Shown here: positions 9,467 to 19,147 of the stretch, in pieces
How the letters are laid out: the number at the start of each line of letters is the position of its first letter
Numbering within the stretch: position 1 is the first letter of the stretch
DNA from: Mycolicibacterium austroafricanum
GTDB taxonomy: Bacteria > Actinomycetota > Actinomycetes > Mycobacteriales > Mycobacteriaceae
Assembly (NCBI RefSeq): GCF_000612725.1
Contig: NZ_HG964453.1
Location: 1 to 64,000 of the forward strand
DNA length: 64,000 nucleotides
Direction of reading: 5' to 3'
The notes under the pieces: generated by a model
The model's database searches: none
What the model was told of the DNA's origin: nothing
What the model saw: only the letters and a program-made list of their open reading frames with translations
Program-made: the position numbers and the translations under genes

Positions 9467-10495
9467 ATGAGAAGTGACCTGCCGGGCGTGGCGGCACGTC
9501 TCGGGCTGTTCACCATGGCATGCGCGGCCGGGACTTTCGCGCTGATCATGATCTTCGCGCAGCTGCGGTTCGCTCCTTCGAACCACTACGACGCACAGTT
9601 CGTGAACGTGAGCGGGCTGAAGGCGGGCGAGTTCGTGCGCATCGCCGGGGTGGAAGTGGGCAAGGTGAAACGCATCGCGGTGAACGAGGACGGGACCGCC
9701 ACCGTGACGTTCGGCGCTGACGATTCGGTGCTGTTGACCGAAGGTACACGCGCGCTGATCCGCTACGACAACCTCATCGGCGACCGGTATCTGGAGTTGC
9801 AGGAGGGCGCCGGTGCAGTGCAGGCACTGGAACCCGGTGGCACCATCCCAGTCGCGCGCACCCAGCCAGCCCTCGACCTCGACGCCTTGGTGGGCGGATT
9901 CCGGCCATTGTTCAAAGCCTTGGATCCAACCCAGGTCAATGCCTTGAGCGCGCAACTGGTCCAGGCTTTCCAAGGGCAGGGGACCACCATAAACTCGTTC
10001 CTGGCCCAAACCGCCGAGATGACCGCCGCCCTGGCCGACCGGGATGCGCTCATCGGAGAAGTGATCACCAACCTCAACACCGTCCTCGGATCGCTTGCCG
10101 ACGAGAGCGACAACTTCGATGAAGCGGTCACCTCACTGTCGCAACTGGTCGAAGGCCTGGCGGCACGCAAGACCGACATCGGAGAGTCGGTATCGCACTC
10201 GAACGCTGCGGCCGCGTCGATCACCGATCTACTGGCCGATATCAGACCGCCGTTCGCTGAGACGGTGGCCCAGTCCGACCGGATGAACAGCGTCGTTCTG
10301 TCTGATCATGAGTACGTCGACGACCTGCTTGCGACCCTGCCCGACGCCTACCGGGTGCTCGGAAGACAAGGCATCTACGGCGACTTCTTCGCCTTCTACC
10401 TCTGCGATCTCGTATTGAAAGTCAACGGCAAGGGCGGCCAGCCGGTGTATGTCAAAGTGGCTGGGCAGGATTCAGGACGGTGCGCGCCACGATGA
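9467..10495 (+). CDS. mceB: MCE-family protein MceB
   Basis: 342 residues with an N-terminal membrane segment (about residues 10-30), an MCE domain with FVNVSGLKAGEFVRIAGVEV and the LIGDRYLELQEG motif at its end, then the helical needle region with alanine-rich heptad-like stretches. Shortest MCE subunit here and without a proline-rich tail, typical for MceB. GAGAGGA lies upstream of the ATG. It ends with a short Cys-containing tail (SGRCAPR) and its stop overlaps the start of mceC. Confidence 0.9.
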   Translation: MRSDLPGVAARLGLFTMACAAGTFALIMIFAQLRFAPSNHYDAQFVNVSGLKAGEFVRIAGVEVGKVKRIAVNEDGTATVTFGADDSVLLTEGTRALIRYDNLIGDRYLELQEGAGAVQALEPGGTIPVARTQPALDLDALVGGFRPLFKALDPTQVNALSAQLVQAFQGQGTTINSFLAQTAEMTAALADRDALIGEVITNLNTVLGSLADESDNFDEAVTSLSQLVEGLAARKTDIGESVSHSNAAAASITDLLADIRPPFAETVAQSDRMNSVVLSDHEYVDDLLATLPDAYRVLGRQGIYGDFFAFYLCDLVLKVNGKGGQPVYVKVAGQDSGRCAPR

Positions 10496-11784
10496 AACCT
10501 CTACAGGAGCGGAACCTGGCAGTCATCGGCGCGATCGGGGTCGGCGTCACAGCCGGAGTCGTGTTGGCGGCGCTACAGTATGACAAGCTTCCCGTCTTCT
10601 CCGGCGGAGAGCGGTACTCCGCGTACTTCACCGAAGCCAGCGGTCTGCAACCCGGCGCCGACGTACAGGTCGCCGGACACAAGGTCGGGAAAGTCTCCGA
10701 TATCAACCTTGACGGCGGTCGCGTTCTGGTGAACTTCGAGATCGGGGAGAACATCGCCATCGGCGACCGTAGCGAGGCGGCGATCAAGACAAACAGCCTT
10801 CTCGGTCTGAAGGTGCTCGAAGTGACTCCCCGCGGTGCAGATTCACTCGCCCAACCGATCCCCATAGACCGCACAACCCCGGCCTACCAGTTACCGGATG
10901 CACTGGGGGACCTGTCGTCGACCATCAGCAATCTCAACACGACGTCCCTGAACGACTCACTCGCCACGCTGGCGGCCGAGTTCGCCGACACCCCAGATGA
11001 TCTGAAGAATGCAGTGGAGGGCGTCATGCGCTTCTCAGCCACGCTGAACAGCCGCGATCAGCAGCTGCGGGACCTGCTCGCCAACGCGCGCAGCGCCAGC
11101 ACCGTGCTGGCTGACCGGACCGATCAGGTCGTCACGCTCATTGAGCACTCCGCCGCGTTGTTGGCGCAACTACGAGTGGAACGCGAAGCGCTCGATGACA
11201 TCTCCGGAAACATCTCGGATCTAACCGAACAACTGTCTGCCCTCATCGACGAGCACCGCACTTCGCTGCGTCCTGCGCTGGAAAAGCTCAGCGGCGTCAT
11301 GGCGTTGATCGACAATCGCCGGGACAAGGTGCAGGAATCCCTCAAACTGCTCCATCCGTTCATGCTGTCGCTCGGCGAAAGCGTTTCCGCAGGACCCTTC
11401 TTCAAGCCCTACATCACCAATCTGCTTCCCGGACAGTTCATCCAGCCTTTCATCGAAGCAGCGTTTTCTGACCTGGGCCTCGATCCCAACGTTCTGTTGC
11501 CCTCGCAACTCAGTGACCCTCAGACCGGTCAGCCGGCCACACCGGCGCTACCCGTGCCCTATCCGCGCACCGGCCAGGCGGGGGACCCGCACTTGACCTT
11601 GCCCGACGCGATCACCGGAAACCCCGGAGATCAGCGCTACCCGTACCGGGAGCCGCGCCCTGCGCCGAGTCCCGGAGGGCCGCCGCCAGGACCGCCGGCC
11701 GGCACCACGCCAGCCGGGAGCGCTCCGGCACCACCACAGTCGCCCGAACCAGGGAGTCCCATTGAGACCGGGGGGCCAACATGA
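10492..11784 (+). CDS. mceC: MCE-family protein MceC
   Basis: 430 residues from the ATG at 10492, which overlaps the mceB stop (ATGA); a GTG at 10480 in the same frame would add four residues. Membrane anchor near residues 10-30, MCE domain with YFTEASGLQPGADVQVAGHK and SLLGLKVLEVTPRG, helical region, then a C-terminal tail of about 70 residues rich in Pro and Gly (from about residue 355). The layout is that of MceC subunits. Part of the continuous 6426-15679 operon. Confidence 0.9.
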   Translation: MKPLQERNLAVIGAIGVGVTAGVVLAALQYDKLPVFSGGERYSAYFTEASGLQPGADVQVAGHKVGKVSDINLDGGRVLVNFEIGENIAIGDRSEAAIKTNSLLGLKVLEVTPRGADSLAQPIPIDRTTPAYQLPDALGDLSSTISNLNTTSLNDSLATLAAEFADTPDDLKNAVEGVMRFSATLNSRDQQLRDLLANARSASTVLADRTDQVVTLIEHSAALLAQLRVEREALDDISGNISDLTEQLSALIDEHRTSLRPALEKLSGVMALIDNRRDKVQESLKLLHPFMLSLGESVSAGPFFKPYITNLLPGQFIQPFIEAAFSDLGLDPNVLLPSQLSDPQTGQPATPALPVPYPRTGQAGDPHLTLPDAITGNPGDQRYPYREPRPAPSPGGPPPGPPAGTTPAGSAPAPPQSPEPGSPIETGGPT

Positions 11785-13100
11785 GCCGAGTCGAAAAACT
11801 GAGATTGCCCATCGCGCTGGTCCTTGTTGCGGTGCTCGCGGTAGCAATCGGCTTCGTGTCCGTGCGATCCTGGAGCTCATCGTCGCAAACCCAGTTGGTG
11901 GCCTACTTCGACAGCAGCACGGGAATCTATCCCGGTGACGATGTGCTGATCCTCGGGGTCAAGGTCGGCGAGATCGAATCGATCGAGCCGGAGCCGCATC
12001 AGGTGGGGATCACATTCAATGTCGCGGACGAATATCAGATACCGGCAGGTGTTCACGCAGCCATAATTTCCCCGCAGCTGGTCACGGCTCGGGCGATCCA
12101 GCTCACGCCGGCCTACACCGAAGGGCCCACGATCGGCAACGACGCGACGATCCCGCTGGAACGGACCGCTGTGCCGGTCGAGTACGACGATCTGCGGGTG
12201 CAACTTCAAAAGCTCAGCGACAGCATGCAACCGTCAGGCTCAGGCCAGCTCAGCCCGGTGGGCGAGTTCATCAATACCGCGGCAAAGAACCTGCGGGGCC
12301 AAGGCGATCAGATGCGCAAGGCTGTCATCGAACTCTCACAGGCGATGTCGGCCTTCGGCGATCACAGTGATGACGTGTTCGGCACCGTAGAAGACCTCTC
12401 AGTGCTGGTCTCGGCATTGCAGTCGAGCACCGTACTGATGCGTGAACTCAATTCAAACCTCGCAGGGGTCACGGAGGTGCTGTCCAATGACCCCGGCGAG
12501 GTCGGGCAGGCGATCGCCGCCATCGACGCGGTCTCGACCGACATCACGAACTTCGTGGCCGAGCATCGAGAGCCGCTCGGCACCGCCACCGAGAAGTTCA
12601 GTTCGATTTCCACCGCCCTGGTGGAAAGCACCGACGACATCAAGCAGATCCTGCATCTGGCACCGAACGTGTTGTCCAACTACAACAACATGTACTACCC
12701 CGCGCTCGGGGGTGCAGCGTCTGCACTGGCCGTCAACAACTTCGCCAACCCGATCGAGTTCATCTGCGGTGGGGTGCAGGCGGCGTCCCGGCTCGGTGCC
12801 GAGCAGGCAGCGAAGCTGTGCGTGCAGTATCTGGCGCCAATCCTGAAGAACCGTCAGTACAACTTCCCGCCGATCGGCACCACGATCAGTCCTGCGCTGA
12901 TCCCCGTCACCGGGGCGAAAGCGCGCCCGAACGAAATCACCTACAGCGACGACCGGATGCGGCCGGACTACCACGCGCCAGCGGCGGCCGATCCCAACAC
13001 CGTCCCTGCAGCACCACCAGAGCAATCCGAGCCGCCGATCAGTACCGACCCCGCTGCGGGCTTGCAGGGGCTGATGGTTCCCGCCGGAGGTGGACGGTGA
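11781..13100 (+). CDS. mceD: MCE-family protein MceD
   Basis: 439 residues, ATG overlapping the mceC stop. N-terminal membrane segment (about residues 10-28), MCE domain containing YFDSSTGIYPGDDVLILGVK, then a long helical region and a C-terminal segment rich in Pro and Ala. The SNYNNMYYPALGGAASALAV stretch near residue 300 and the paired cysteines (FICGGVQ, KLCVQYL) resemble the conserved C-terminal block of mycobacterial MceD proteins. Confidence 0.9.
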   Translation: MSRVEKLRLPIALVLVAVLAVAIGFVSVRSWSSSSQTQLVAYFDSSTGIYPGDDVLILGVKVGEIESIEPEPHQVGITFNVADEYQIPAGVHAAIISPQLVTARAIQLTPAYTEGPTIGNDATIPLERTAVPVEYDDLRVQLQKLSDSMQPSGSGQLSPVGEFINTAAKNLRGQGDQMRKAVIELSQAMSAFGDHSDDVFGTVEDLSVLVSALQSSTVLMRELNSNLAGVTEVLSNDPGEVGQAIAAIDAVSTDITNFVAEHREPLGTATEKFSSISTALVESTDDIKQILHLAPNVLSNYNNMYYPALGGAASALAVNNFANPIEFICGGVQAASRLGAEQAAKLCVQYLAPILKNRQYNFPPIGTTISPALIPVTGAKARPNEITYSDDRMRPDYHAPAAADPNTVPAAPPEQSEPPISTDPAAGLQGLMVPAGGGR

Positions 13101-14227
13101 AGCGCATCCTGCAGCTGGGCGCCGCGATGGTCGCGGCCGTGATGGTCACGTGCGTGGCCGGCTGTGAGTGGCGCGGGTTGAACTCGCTGCCATTGCCCGG
13201 CACCGCGGGCGGTGGATCCGGGGCGTACACCGTGACCGCACAGCTGCCCGATGTGAGCAACATCGAACCCAACTCCCGGGTCCGCGTCGGTGACGTCACC
13301 GTCGGCAACGTCGTCAAGATCGAGCGACAGGGTTGGCACGCGTTGGCCACCATCAAGCTCGATGGTGACATTGAGCTGCCGGCCAACACCCATGCGGCCG
13401 TGGGCCAAACCAGCCTGTTCGGGACCTTGCACGTCGAGTTGTTCTCGCCGATCGACGCAGCGCCGGTCGGACGGCTGCGCGAAGGATCGCTGATCCCGCT
13501 GTCCAATACCCGGTCGTACCCGACGACCGAACAGACCCTGGCATCGCTGTCATTCCTGCTCAACGGCGGAGGAATCGGCCAGATGCAGGACATCACAGCG
13601 GCATTCAGCACTGCATTGAACGGCCGCGAAGACGACCTGCGCGGATTCAACGAACAGGTCGGCATGTTCATGGAAAGCCTCAACATGCAGCGCGATGACA
13701 TCATTGCCGCGACCGAGAGCCTCAACCGTCTCGTCAGCCGATTCGGTGAGCGGCAGGAAACGTTAGATGCGGCGCTACGCACGATCCCGAAAGCGCTCAC
13801 AGTGCTCAAGGATCAACGCGAGAACATGGTGGAAGCACTCGTCGAGTTCGGTCGGCTCAGCGCTCTCACCACCGAAACCCTGGAGAAGAGCGAGGAGAAC
13901 CTCGTCAGGGAGGTCAGCGACCTCGGCCCGGTCTTCGCCGCGTTGGCCGCCGCCGGACCGTCTCTCACCCGGTCGGCGAGCCTGTTGACGACGATCTGGC
14001 CCAAGGAGAACCTGACCAAGTGGTTCCGGGGTGACTACGGCAACCTCACGATGGTCCTCGACCTGACGTTGAACCGATTGGATGCCGGGCTGCTTACCGG
14101 CACCCGGTGGGAAGGAGACCTTACCGCCCTCGAACTGCAATGGGGCCGGACCATCGGACAACTGCCGAGCCCGTACACCGCTGGCAACCCGCTGCTTGCG
14201 CCATATCACCACGAGCAAGGTCGGTAA
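13097..14227 (+). CDS. mceE: MCE-family lipoprotein MceE
   Basis: 376 residues from the GTG at 13097, which overlaps the mceD stop (GTGA). The open frame continues upstream only inside mceD. A lipoprotein signal is visible: basic KRI start, hydrophobic stretch, and the lipobox VTCVAGC with the lipidated Cys at about residue 21. The MCE domain (AQLPDVSNIEPNSRVRVGDV) follows. In Mce loci the E subunit is the lipoprotein member (LprK-like), so the assignment to position E rests on both operon position and the lipobox. Confidence 0.9.
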   Translation: MKRILQLGAAMVAAVMVTCVAGCEWRGLNSLPLPGTAGGGSGAYTVTAQLPDVSNIEPNSRVRVGDVTVGNVVKIERQGWHALATIKLDGDIELPANTHAAVGQTSLFGTLHVELFSPIDAAPVGRLREGSLIPLSNTRSYPTTEQTLASLSFLLNGGGIGQMQDITAAFSTALNGREDDLRGFNEQVGMFMESLNMQRDDIIAATESLNRLVSRFGERQETLDAALRTIPKALTVLKDQRENMVEALVEFGRLSALTTETLEKSEENLVREVSDLGPVFAALAAAGPSLTRSASLLTTIWPKENLTKWFRGDYGNLTMVLDLTLNRLDAGLLTGTRWEGDLTALELQWGRTIGQLPSPYTAGNPLLAPYHHEQGR

Positions 14228-15679
14228 ATGCATCTCAGTCGACGGATCCGGATCCAACTTGCGTTGTTCATGGCCGTGACGCTCGGCGCGTTCGGGGTCC
14301 TGGGCTTCGGGTACCTGAACGCTCCGGCGACCTGGCTCGGGGTAGGCCGCTACACCGTGATCGTCGAACTACCCGACGCCGCAGGTCTCTACGCGACAGG
14401 CAACGTTTCCTATCGCGGCACCAATGTCGGCCGGGTCACCGATGTACGGCTCGGCGCTTCGGGTGTCGAGGCGGTGTTGTCGCTGCGCACCGACGTGCCG
14501 ATTCCCTCAGACCTCGACGCTGCCGTTCACAGTGTCACCGCCATCGGTGAGCAGTACGTGGCGCTGACACCGCGGGCTGCTGCACCTCCGCTTCGCGACG
14601 GCGACGTCATCCCCCGCGATCGGGCTTCGGTGCCACCGGACGTCAACACGCTGTTGGAAAGCACCAACCGGGCCTTCGAGGCGATACCGGACCAGAACCT
14701 GTCGGTACTCGTCGACGAAAGCTACCGTGCATTCGGTGGTTTGGGGCCAGAGCTGGCGCGTATCGTCGAGGGCTCGACGCGTCTGGCCGTCGACGCGCGC
14801 AAGAACCTCGAACCGTTGGTCGCTCTCATCGAAGGGACGGCGCCGGTGCTGGATACTCAGGTCGACACCAGCGCGGCCATCCAGGACTGGTCGTCCCAGA
14901 TGGCCGAAATCGCCGGTCAGTTCCGGGATCGCGACGAAGAGCTGGCCGGCGTGCTGGAAAAGGTCGGCCCCAGCTTCGATGAATTGCAGACGCTCTTCCA
15001 ACGTTTTCAGCCGACGCTGCCGGTGCTGATGGCGAATCTGGTTACGGTGGGCCAGGTCGCGGTGGCCTATCAGCCCGCGTTGGAGCAGCTACTCGTGTTG
15101 CTCCCGCCGTTCGTCGAAGGCGCCCAGGGCGGCACCATGGCCAACGGCGACACCAAGGACGGCTACCGTGGCCTGTATCAGAGTGTGGCGCTCAACATCA
15201 ATCTTCCGCCGCCCTGCGTCACCGGGTTCCTGCCGCCGCAACAGCGGCGCAATCCGACACTGGTGGACTACCCCGACCGTCCCGAGGGGGACCTGTACTG
15301 CCGTACACCCCAGGATTCACCGTTCAACGTGCGGGGAGCGAAGAACTATCCCTGCCTCACCGTGCCGGGCAAGCGCGCGCCCTCGGTGAAAATGTGTGAA
15401 TCCGATCAGCAGTACGTTCCGCTGAACGACGGCTACAACTGGAAGGGCGACCCGAACGCCACGATGTCCGGACAGGATGTACCCCAGGTGCATCACGCGA
15501 CCCCTGACCAGGCGGAATCACCAGAGCTTCCGCTGCCGCGGTTACCCATCGCCGAGTACGACCCGGCGACCGGCACCTACCTCGCGCCCGACGGGCGGGA
15601 GTACACGCAATCGAACCTGGCCGAGACGGGCCCGGCCGAGAAGAGCTGGCAGTCCATGCTGACACCGCCCGGAACCTGA
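14228..15679 (+). CDS. mceF: MCE-family protein MceF
   Basis: 483 residues, starting immediately after the mceE TAA. Membrane anchor (about residues 8-28), MCE domain with VELPDAAGLYATGNVSYRGT and IGEQYVALTPR, a helical needle region, and a C-terminal domain with several cysteines (PPCVTGFLP, LYCRTPQ, YPCLTVPG, KMCESDQQ) that probably form disulfides outside the membrane. Position and layout fit MceF, the last subunit of the locus. Confidence 0.9.
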   Translation: MHLSRRIRIQLALFMAVTLGAFGVLGFGYLNAPATWLGVGRYTVIVELPDAAGLYATGNVSYRGTNVGRVTDVRLGASGVEAVLSLRTDVPIPSDLDAAVHSVTAIGEQYVALTPRAAAPPLRDGDVIPRDRASVPPDVNTLLESTNRAFEAIPDQNLSVLVDESYRAFGGLGPELARIVEGSTRLAVDARKNLEPLVALIEGTAPVLDTQVDTSAAIQDWSSQMAEIAGQFRDRDEELAGVLEKVGPSFDELQTLFQRFQPTLPVLMANLVTVGQVAVAYQPALEQLLVLLPPFVEGAQGGTMANGDTKDGYRGLYQSVALNINLPPPCVTGFLPPQQRRNPTLVDYPDRPEGDLYCRTPQDSPFNVRGAKNYPCLTVPGKRAPSVKMCESDQQYVPLNDGYNWKGDPNATMSGQDVPQVHHATPDQAESPELPLPRLPIAEYDPATGTYLAPDGREYTQSNLAETGPAEKSWQSMLTPPGT

Positions 15680-15784
15680 GTGAAATCGCCGGAACTGCAA
15701 GTGATTCGCCGTTCCGGCGTGCGGTTTCCACGCGGTGGAACTTGTGGCATCCGCGCAAGGCCTACATGGACCAGAGTCGAAGTC

Positions 15785-16636
15785 ATGCACGTCTCTGATC
15801 CTATTGCGCAGGAAAACCAGCGGCCTTCCGCGGGTTTGGCCGACGGGCCTGGCCGGGCGGCCAAACGTCTGATGGATGCCGCGGCACAACGGAAGCCTTG
15901 TGCGCCTGTCCGTGACATCCTCGGCGAGTCCGACATCGCTCTGGCCTACGAGGCCCAAGAGGCGATCGTCAACGATCGGATCCACGGTGGCGGGGTCGTC
16001 ACCGGCCGCAAGATCGGTCTGACGGCCCCGGCCGTTCAGCAGCAACTCGGGGTCAACCAACCCGATTTCGGAGTGTTGTTCGCCGACATGGATGTCTCGT
16101 CGATGACGCGCGTACCCGCGCACCTGCTCCTGCAGCCGAAAGTCGAAGCCGAAATCGCATTCGGACTGTCACGCGACCTGGACATCCCTGACATCGACAT
16201 GCCGACTTTGCGGGACTCGGTGGCATGGGCGGCGGCGGCGCTGGAGATCGTCGACAGCCGAATCGCCAACTGGGACATCCGCATCACCGATACCGTCGCG
16301 GACAACGCGTCCAGTGGTCTCTACGTACTGTCCGGTTCCCGGATCCCGTTGCAGAACTTCGTTCCCAGAGAAGTCACGATGCGCATGTTCATCGACGGTG
16401 AGCCCGTGTCGGAAGGGACCGGCGCTGCATGTCTGGGTGACCCACTCGAGGCTCTACTGTGGCTGGCCCGGACGGCCCGGCAGTATGGACGTCCACTCCG
16501 GGGCGGACAGGTCGTCCTATCGGGTGCGCTCGGGGCGATGGTTCCGGTCGCGCCCGGGTCAAAGGTGACTGCCGAAATCAGTTCTCTCGGAGAGGTTTCC
16601 GCCTGGCTCGGCCATCGAGATGAGCTGCAGCCGTGA
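15785..16636 (+). CDS. 2-hydroxypenta-2,4-dienoate hydratase (2-keto-4-pentenoate hydratase)
   Basis: 283 residues from the ATG at 15785; a GTG at 15680 directly after mceF is in frame but the 35 residues it would add look non-coding. Fumarylacetoacetase-like fold with [17 protein letters not shown], the metal-binding acidic motif [13 protein letters not shown], and [11 protein letters not shown], as in MhpD/HsaE-type hydratases. It hydrates 2-hydroxypentadienoate to 4-hydroxy-2-oxovalerate, the substrate of the aldolase encoded two genes downstream. It overlaps the next gene by four bases, forming a three-gene lower meta-cleavage unit. Confidence 0.88.
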   Translation: MHVSDPIAQENQRPSAGLADGPGRAAKRLMDAAAQRKPCAPVRDILGESDIALAYEAQEAIVNDRIHGGGVVTGRKIGLTAPAVQQQLGVNQPDFGVLFADMDVSSMTRVPAHLLLQPKVEAEIAFGLSRDLDIPDIDMPTLRDSVAWAAAALEIVDSRIANWDIRITDTVADNASSGLYVLSGSRIPLQNFVPREVTMRMFIDGEPVSEGTGAACLGDPLEALLWLARTARQYGRPLRGGQVVLSGALGAMVPVAPGSKVTAEISSLGEVSAWLGHRDELQP

Positions 16637-17589
16637 GGAAGGTGGCGATAATCGGCTCGGGGAACATCGGAACCGACCTGATGATCAAGGTGCTCCGGGT
16701 GTCGGACTTGCTTGAGGTGGCGGCGATGGTGGGTATCGACCCTGACTCAGACGGTCTGGCTCGCGCGCGTCGCCTGAAGGTGCAGACCACTCACGAGGGA
16801 GTCGAGGGGCTACTCGCGCTCGACGAATTCGACGAGATCGACATCGTTTTCGATGCGACCTCGGCCGGGGCCCACATCAAGAACGCCGAAACGCTTAGGA
16901 AATTCGGCAAGTATCTCGTGGATCTGACGCCGGCCGCTATCGGGCCGTTCGTGGTGCCCGCAGTTAACCTCACCGACCAGTTGAACCGCAATGTCGACAA
17001 CGTCAATATGGTGACTTGTGGCGGGCAAGCGACTATCCCCATTGTTGCGGCGGTGTCGCAGGTGACGCCGGTGGCCTACGCAGAGATAGTTGCCTCGATA
17101 TCATCCAAATCAGCCGGGCCGGGAACGCGGGCTAACATCGACGAGTTCACCGAAACCACAGCGCAAGCCATCGAGAGCGTTGGTGGCGCCGCGCGGGGCA
17201 AGGCCATCATCATCCTCAATCCCGCCGATCCTCCGGTCATCATGCGAGATACCGTTCTCTGCCTCACCGGCGATGTTGATCAGGACGCCGTTCGCGACTC
17301 GGTCAGCACCATGGTCGAAGAGGTATCCCGCTACGTCCCGGGCTACCACCTCAAACAGGAGGTCCAATTCGACCGAGTGTCCGCCGCCGACGTCCGGACA
17401 CTGCTGCCGGCGGGTGTGGGAACAGTCAGCACGCAGATCTCGGTTTTCCTCGAGGTAGAAGGTGCAGCTCACTATCTGCCCGCCTACGCGGGCAATCTTG
17501 ACATCATGACCTCGGCCGCCTTGCGGGTCGGGGAAGGAATCGCAGAGCGGCTGAACCATGCCGAGGCCCCGAGAAGGAGTCGCGCATGA
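16633..17589 (+). CDS. acetaldehyde dehydrogenase (CoA-acylating)
   Basis: 318 residues, GTG start overlapping the hydratase stop (GTGA). N-terminal Rossmann motif [16 protein letters not shown] and the catalytic cysteine in [16 protein letters not shown] (about residue 127). Enzymes of this family oxidise acetaldehyde to acetyl-CoA with NAD and CoA and channel it from the partner aldolase; the partner gene follows with an ATGA overlap. MhpF/HsaG-type; the two-carbon versus three-carbon aldehyde preference cannot be told from sequence. Confidence 0.9.
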   Translation: MRKVAIIGSGNIGTDLMIKVLRVSDLLEVAAMVGIDPDSDGLARARRLKVQTTHEGVEGLLALDEFDEIDIVFDATSAGAHIKNAETLRKFGKYLVDLTPAAIGPFVVPAVNLTDQLNRNVDNVNMVTCGGQATIPIVAAVSQVTPVAYAEIVASISSKSAGPGTRANIDEFTETTAQAIESVGGAARGKAIIILNPADPPVIMRDTVLCLTGDVDQDAVRDSVSTMVEEVSRYVPGYHLKQEVQFDRVSAADVRTLLPAGVGTVSTQISVFLEVEGAAHYLPAYAGNLDIMTSAALRVGEGIAERLNHAEAPRRSRA

Positions 17590-18599
17590 CCACGACGGTA
17601 TACGTCCAGGACGTGACGCTGCGCGACGGTATGCACGCGATCCGGCACCGCATCAGCCCACGCAATGTCGCTCGGATAGCGGCAGCGCTAGACCGTGCGG
17701 GTGTGGATGCGATCGAGGTTGCCCACGGCGACGGACTGGCGGGCAGCTCGCTAAGCTACGGTCCAGGTAGCCACACCGATTGGGAGTGGATCGACGCGGT
17801 CGCGGGCGCGGTGACAAACGCCACCGTTACCACCCTGCTGTTGCCGGGCATCGGTACGGTGGCCCAACTGGACGAAGCGTACCGGCGCGGCGTTCGGTCG
17901 GTGCGTGTCGCGACCCACTGCACGGAGGCCGATATTGCCGCGCAGCACATCGCGCACGCGCGCGAGCTCGGCATGGATGTGAGCGGATTCCTCATGATGA
18001 GCCATATGGCCCAGCCTGCCGACCTGGCCGCTCAGGCCAAGCTCATGGAGTCCTTCGGCGCCCAGTCCGTGTATGTCACAGACTCCGGCGGCCGCCTGAC
18101 AATGCACGATGTCCGCGATCGGGTTCTCGCCTACCGCGATGTGCTGGCGCCGTCGACGCAGATCGGTATCCACGCGCATGAGAATCTGTCGCTTGCGGTG
18201 GCCAACAGCGTGGCGGCGGTGGAGGCAGGGGCTACCCGGGTCGACGCCTCGCTGGCCGGTCAGGGCGCCGGTGCGGGAAACTGTCCGATCGAGCCGTTCG
18301 TTGCGGTGGCCGACCTGTTCGGCTGGAAGCATGGCTGCGACCTGTTCGCTTTGCAGGATGCCGCCGACGACATCGTCCGGCCGCTGCGGGATCGACCCGT
18401 CAGAGTCGATCGGGAAACCCTGACCCTCGGGTTCGCGGGAGTGTATTCGAGCTTCCTGCGACATGCGGAGGACGCATCCGCCCGCTACGGGGTCGACACC
18501 CGAGCCATTCTCGTTGAGGTCGGTCGTCGCGGCTTGATCGGCGGACAAGAGGACATGATCGTCGATATAGCACTGAGTCTCTCGGCTGGAGTCCCGTGA
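17586..18599 (+). CDS. 4-hydroxy-2-oxovalerate aldolase
   Basis: 337 residues, ATG overlapping the preceding stop. DRE-TIM barrel of the HMG-CoA-lyase-like family: the metal and substrate motif [10 protein letters not shown] at the N-terminus, the barrel segment [12 protein letters not shown], and the HxH metal pair in [15 protein letters not shown]. It cleaves 4-hydroxy-2-oxovalerate into pyruvate and acetaldehyde and forms a channeling complex with the dehydrogenase encoded just upstream. Last gene of the 15785-18599 unit and of the catabolic block; downstream the base composition becomes clearly more GC-rich. Confidence 0.9.
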   Translation: MTTTVYVQDVTLRDGMHAIRHRISPRNVARIAAALDRAGVDAIEVAHGDGLAGSSLSYGPGSHTDWEWIDAVAGAVTNATVTTLLLPGIGTVAQLDEAYRRGVRSVRVATHCTEADIAAQHIAHARELGMDVSGFLMMSHMAQPADLAAQAKLMESFGAQSVYVTDSGGRLTMHDVRDRVLAYRDVLAPSTQIGIHAHENLSLAVANSVAAVEAGATRVDASLAGQGAGAGNCPIEPFVAVADLFGWKHGCDLFALQDAADDIVRPLRDRPVRVDRETLTLGFAGVYSSFLRHAEDASARYGVDTRAILVEVGRRGLIGGQEDMIVDIALSLSAGVP

Positions 18600-18666
18600 C
18601 TCTGCGTCCGCCGGATCCTTGGCGCAGCTACGTCAAGCCGTCACAAAAAATGTATCGAACAATCCA

Positions 18667-19074
18667 CTAAGACGCCGACCCGCCGCCAGATCCGTACGGG
18701 CGGGTGAGGATCTCCAGGTAGTGGCCGCCGGGATCCTGGAAGTACACGCCCCGGCCGCCGTCGTTGTGGTTGATCTCGCCCGGGTGCGCGCTTCGGGGAT
18801 CGGCCCAGTGCTGCAGCCCCCACTCGCGGATGCGCCCGTAGATCGCGTCGAACTCGTCCTCGGAGACCAGAAACGCGTAGTGCTGGGGGTGGATGTCCTC
18901 GTCCTCGCCCACCTCGGCGTAGTCGAGGCTCACCGGATTGTCCGATCCGACGGACACCACCAGGAAGGGCCCGAACGGTTTCGGACTCGGCAGGTCGAAC
19001 AACTCGGTCAGGAAGTTGGCGGACGCTGTCTTGTCTCGCGCGGCGACGATCGTGTGGTTGAGGGTGATGGCCAT
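18667..19074 (-). CDS. VOC (glyoxalase/dioxygenase superfamily) protein
   Basis: 135 residues from the ATG at 19074 (MAITLNHTIV); the open frame continues upstream but the added sequence is not protein-like. The vicinal-oxygen-chelate fold shows as the first beta-strand with NHTIVAARD, the HYAFLVSEDEFDAI segment and the final GRGVYFQDPGGHYLEILTRP, where H and E are expected metal ligands. The family contains metal-dependent lyases, dioxygenases and antibiotic-resistance proteins; the reaction here is not evident. It is divergent from the nitronate monooxygenase gene. Confidence 0.8.
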   Translation of the reverse strand: MAITLNHTIVAARDKTASANFLTELFDLPSPKPFGPFLVVSVGSDNPVSLDYAEVGEDEDIHPQHYAFLVSEDEFDAIYGRIREWGLQHWADPRSAHPGEINHNDGGRGVYFQDPGGHYLEILTRPYGSGGGSAS

Positions 19075-19147
19075 CGCAGTCCAGGATAGAACCGCCGGCG
19101 GCCCGGTTCCAGCGTCAACGGTGCGTCGGTCGTGATACGAACAGCAG

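Noticed and set aside
1..18599. Identity of the Mce operon with the cholesterol importer Mce4
   Set aside because: The neighbours are phenol-type catabolic genes, not the sterol genes around Mce4, and subunit sequences alone do not decide the class.
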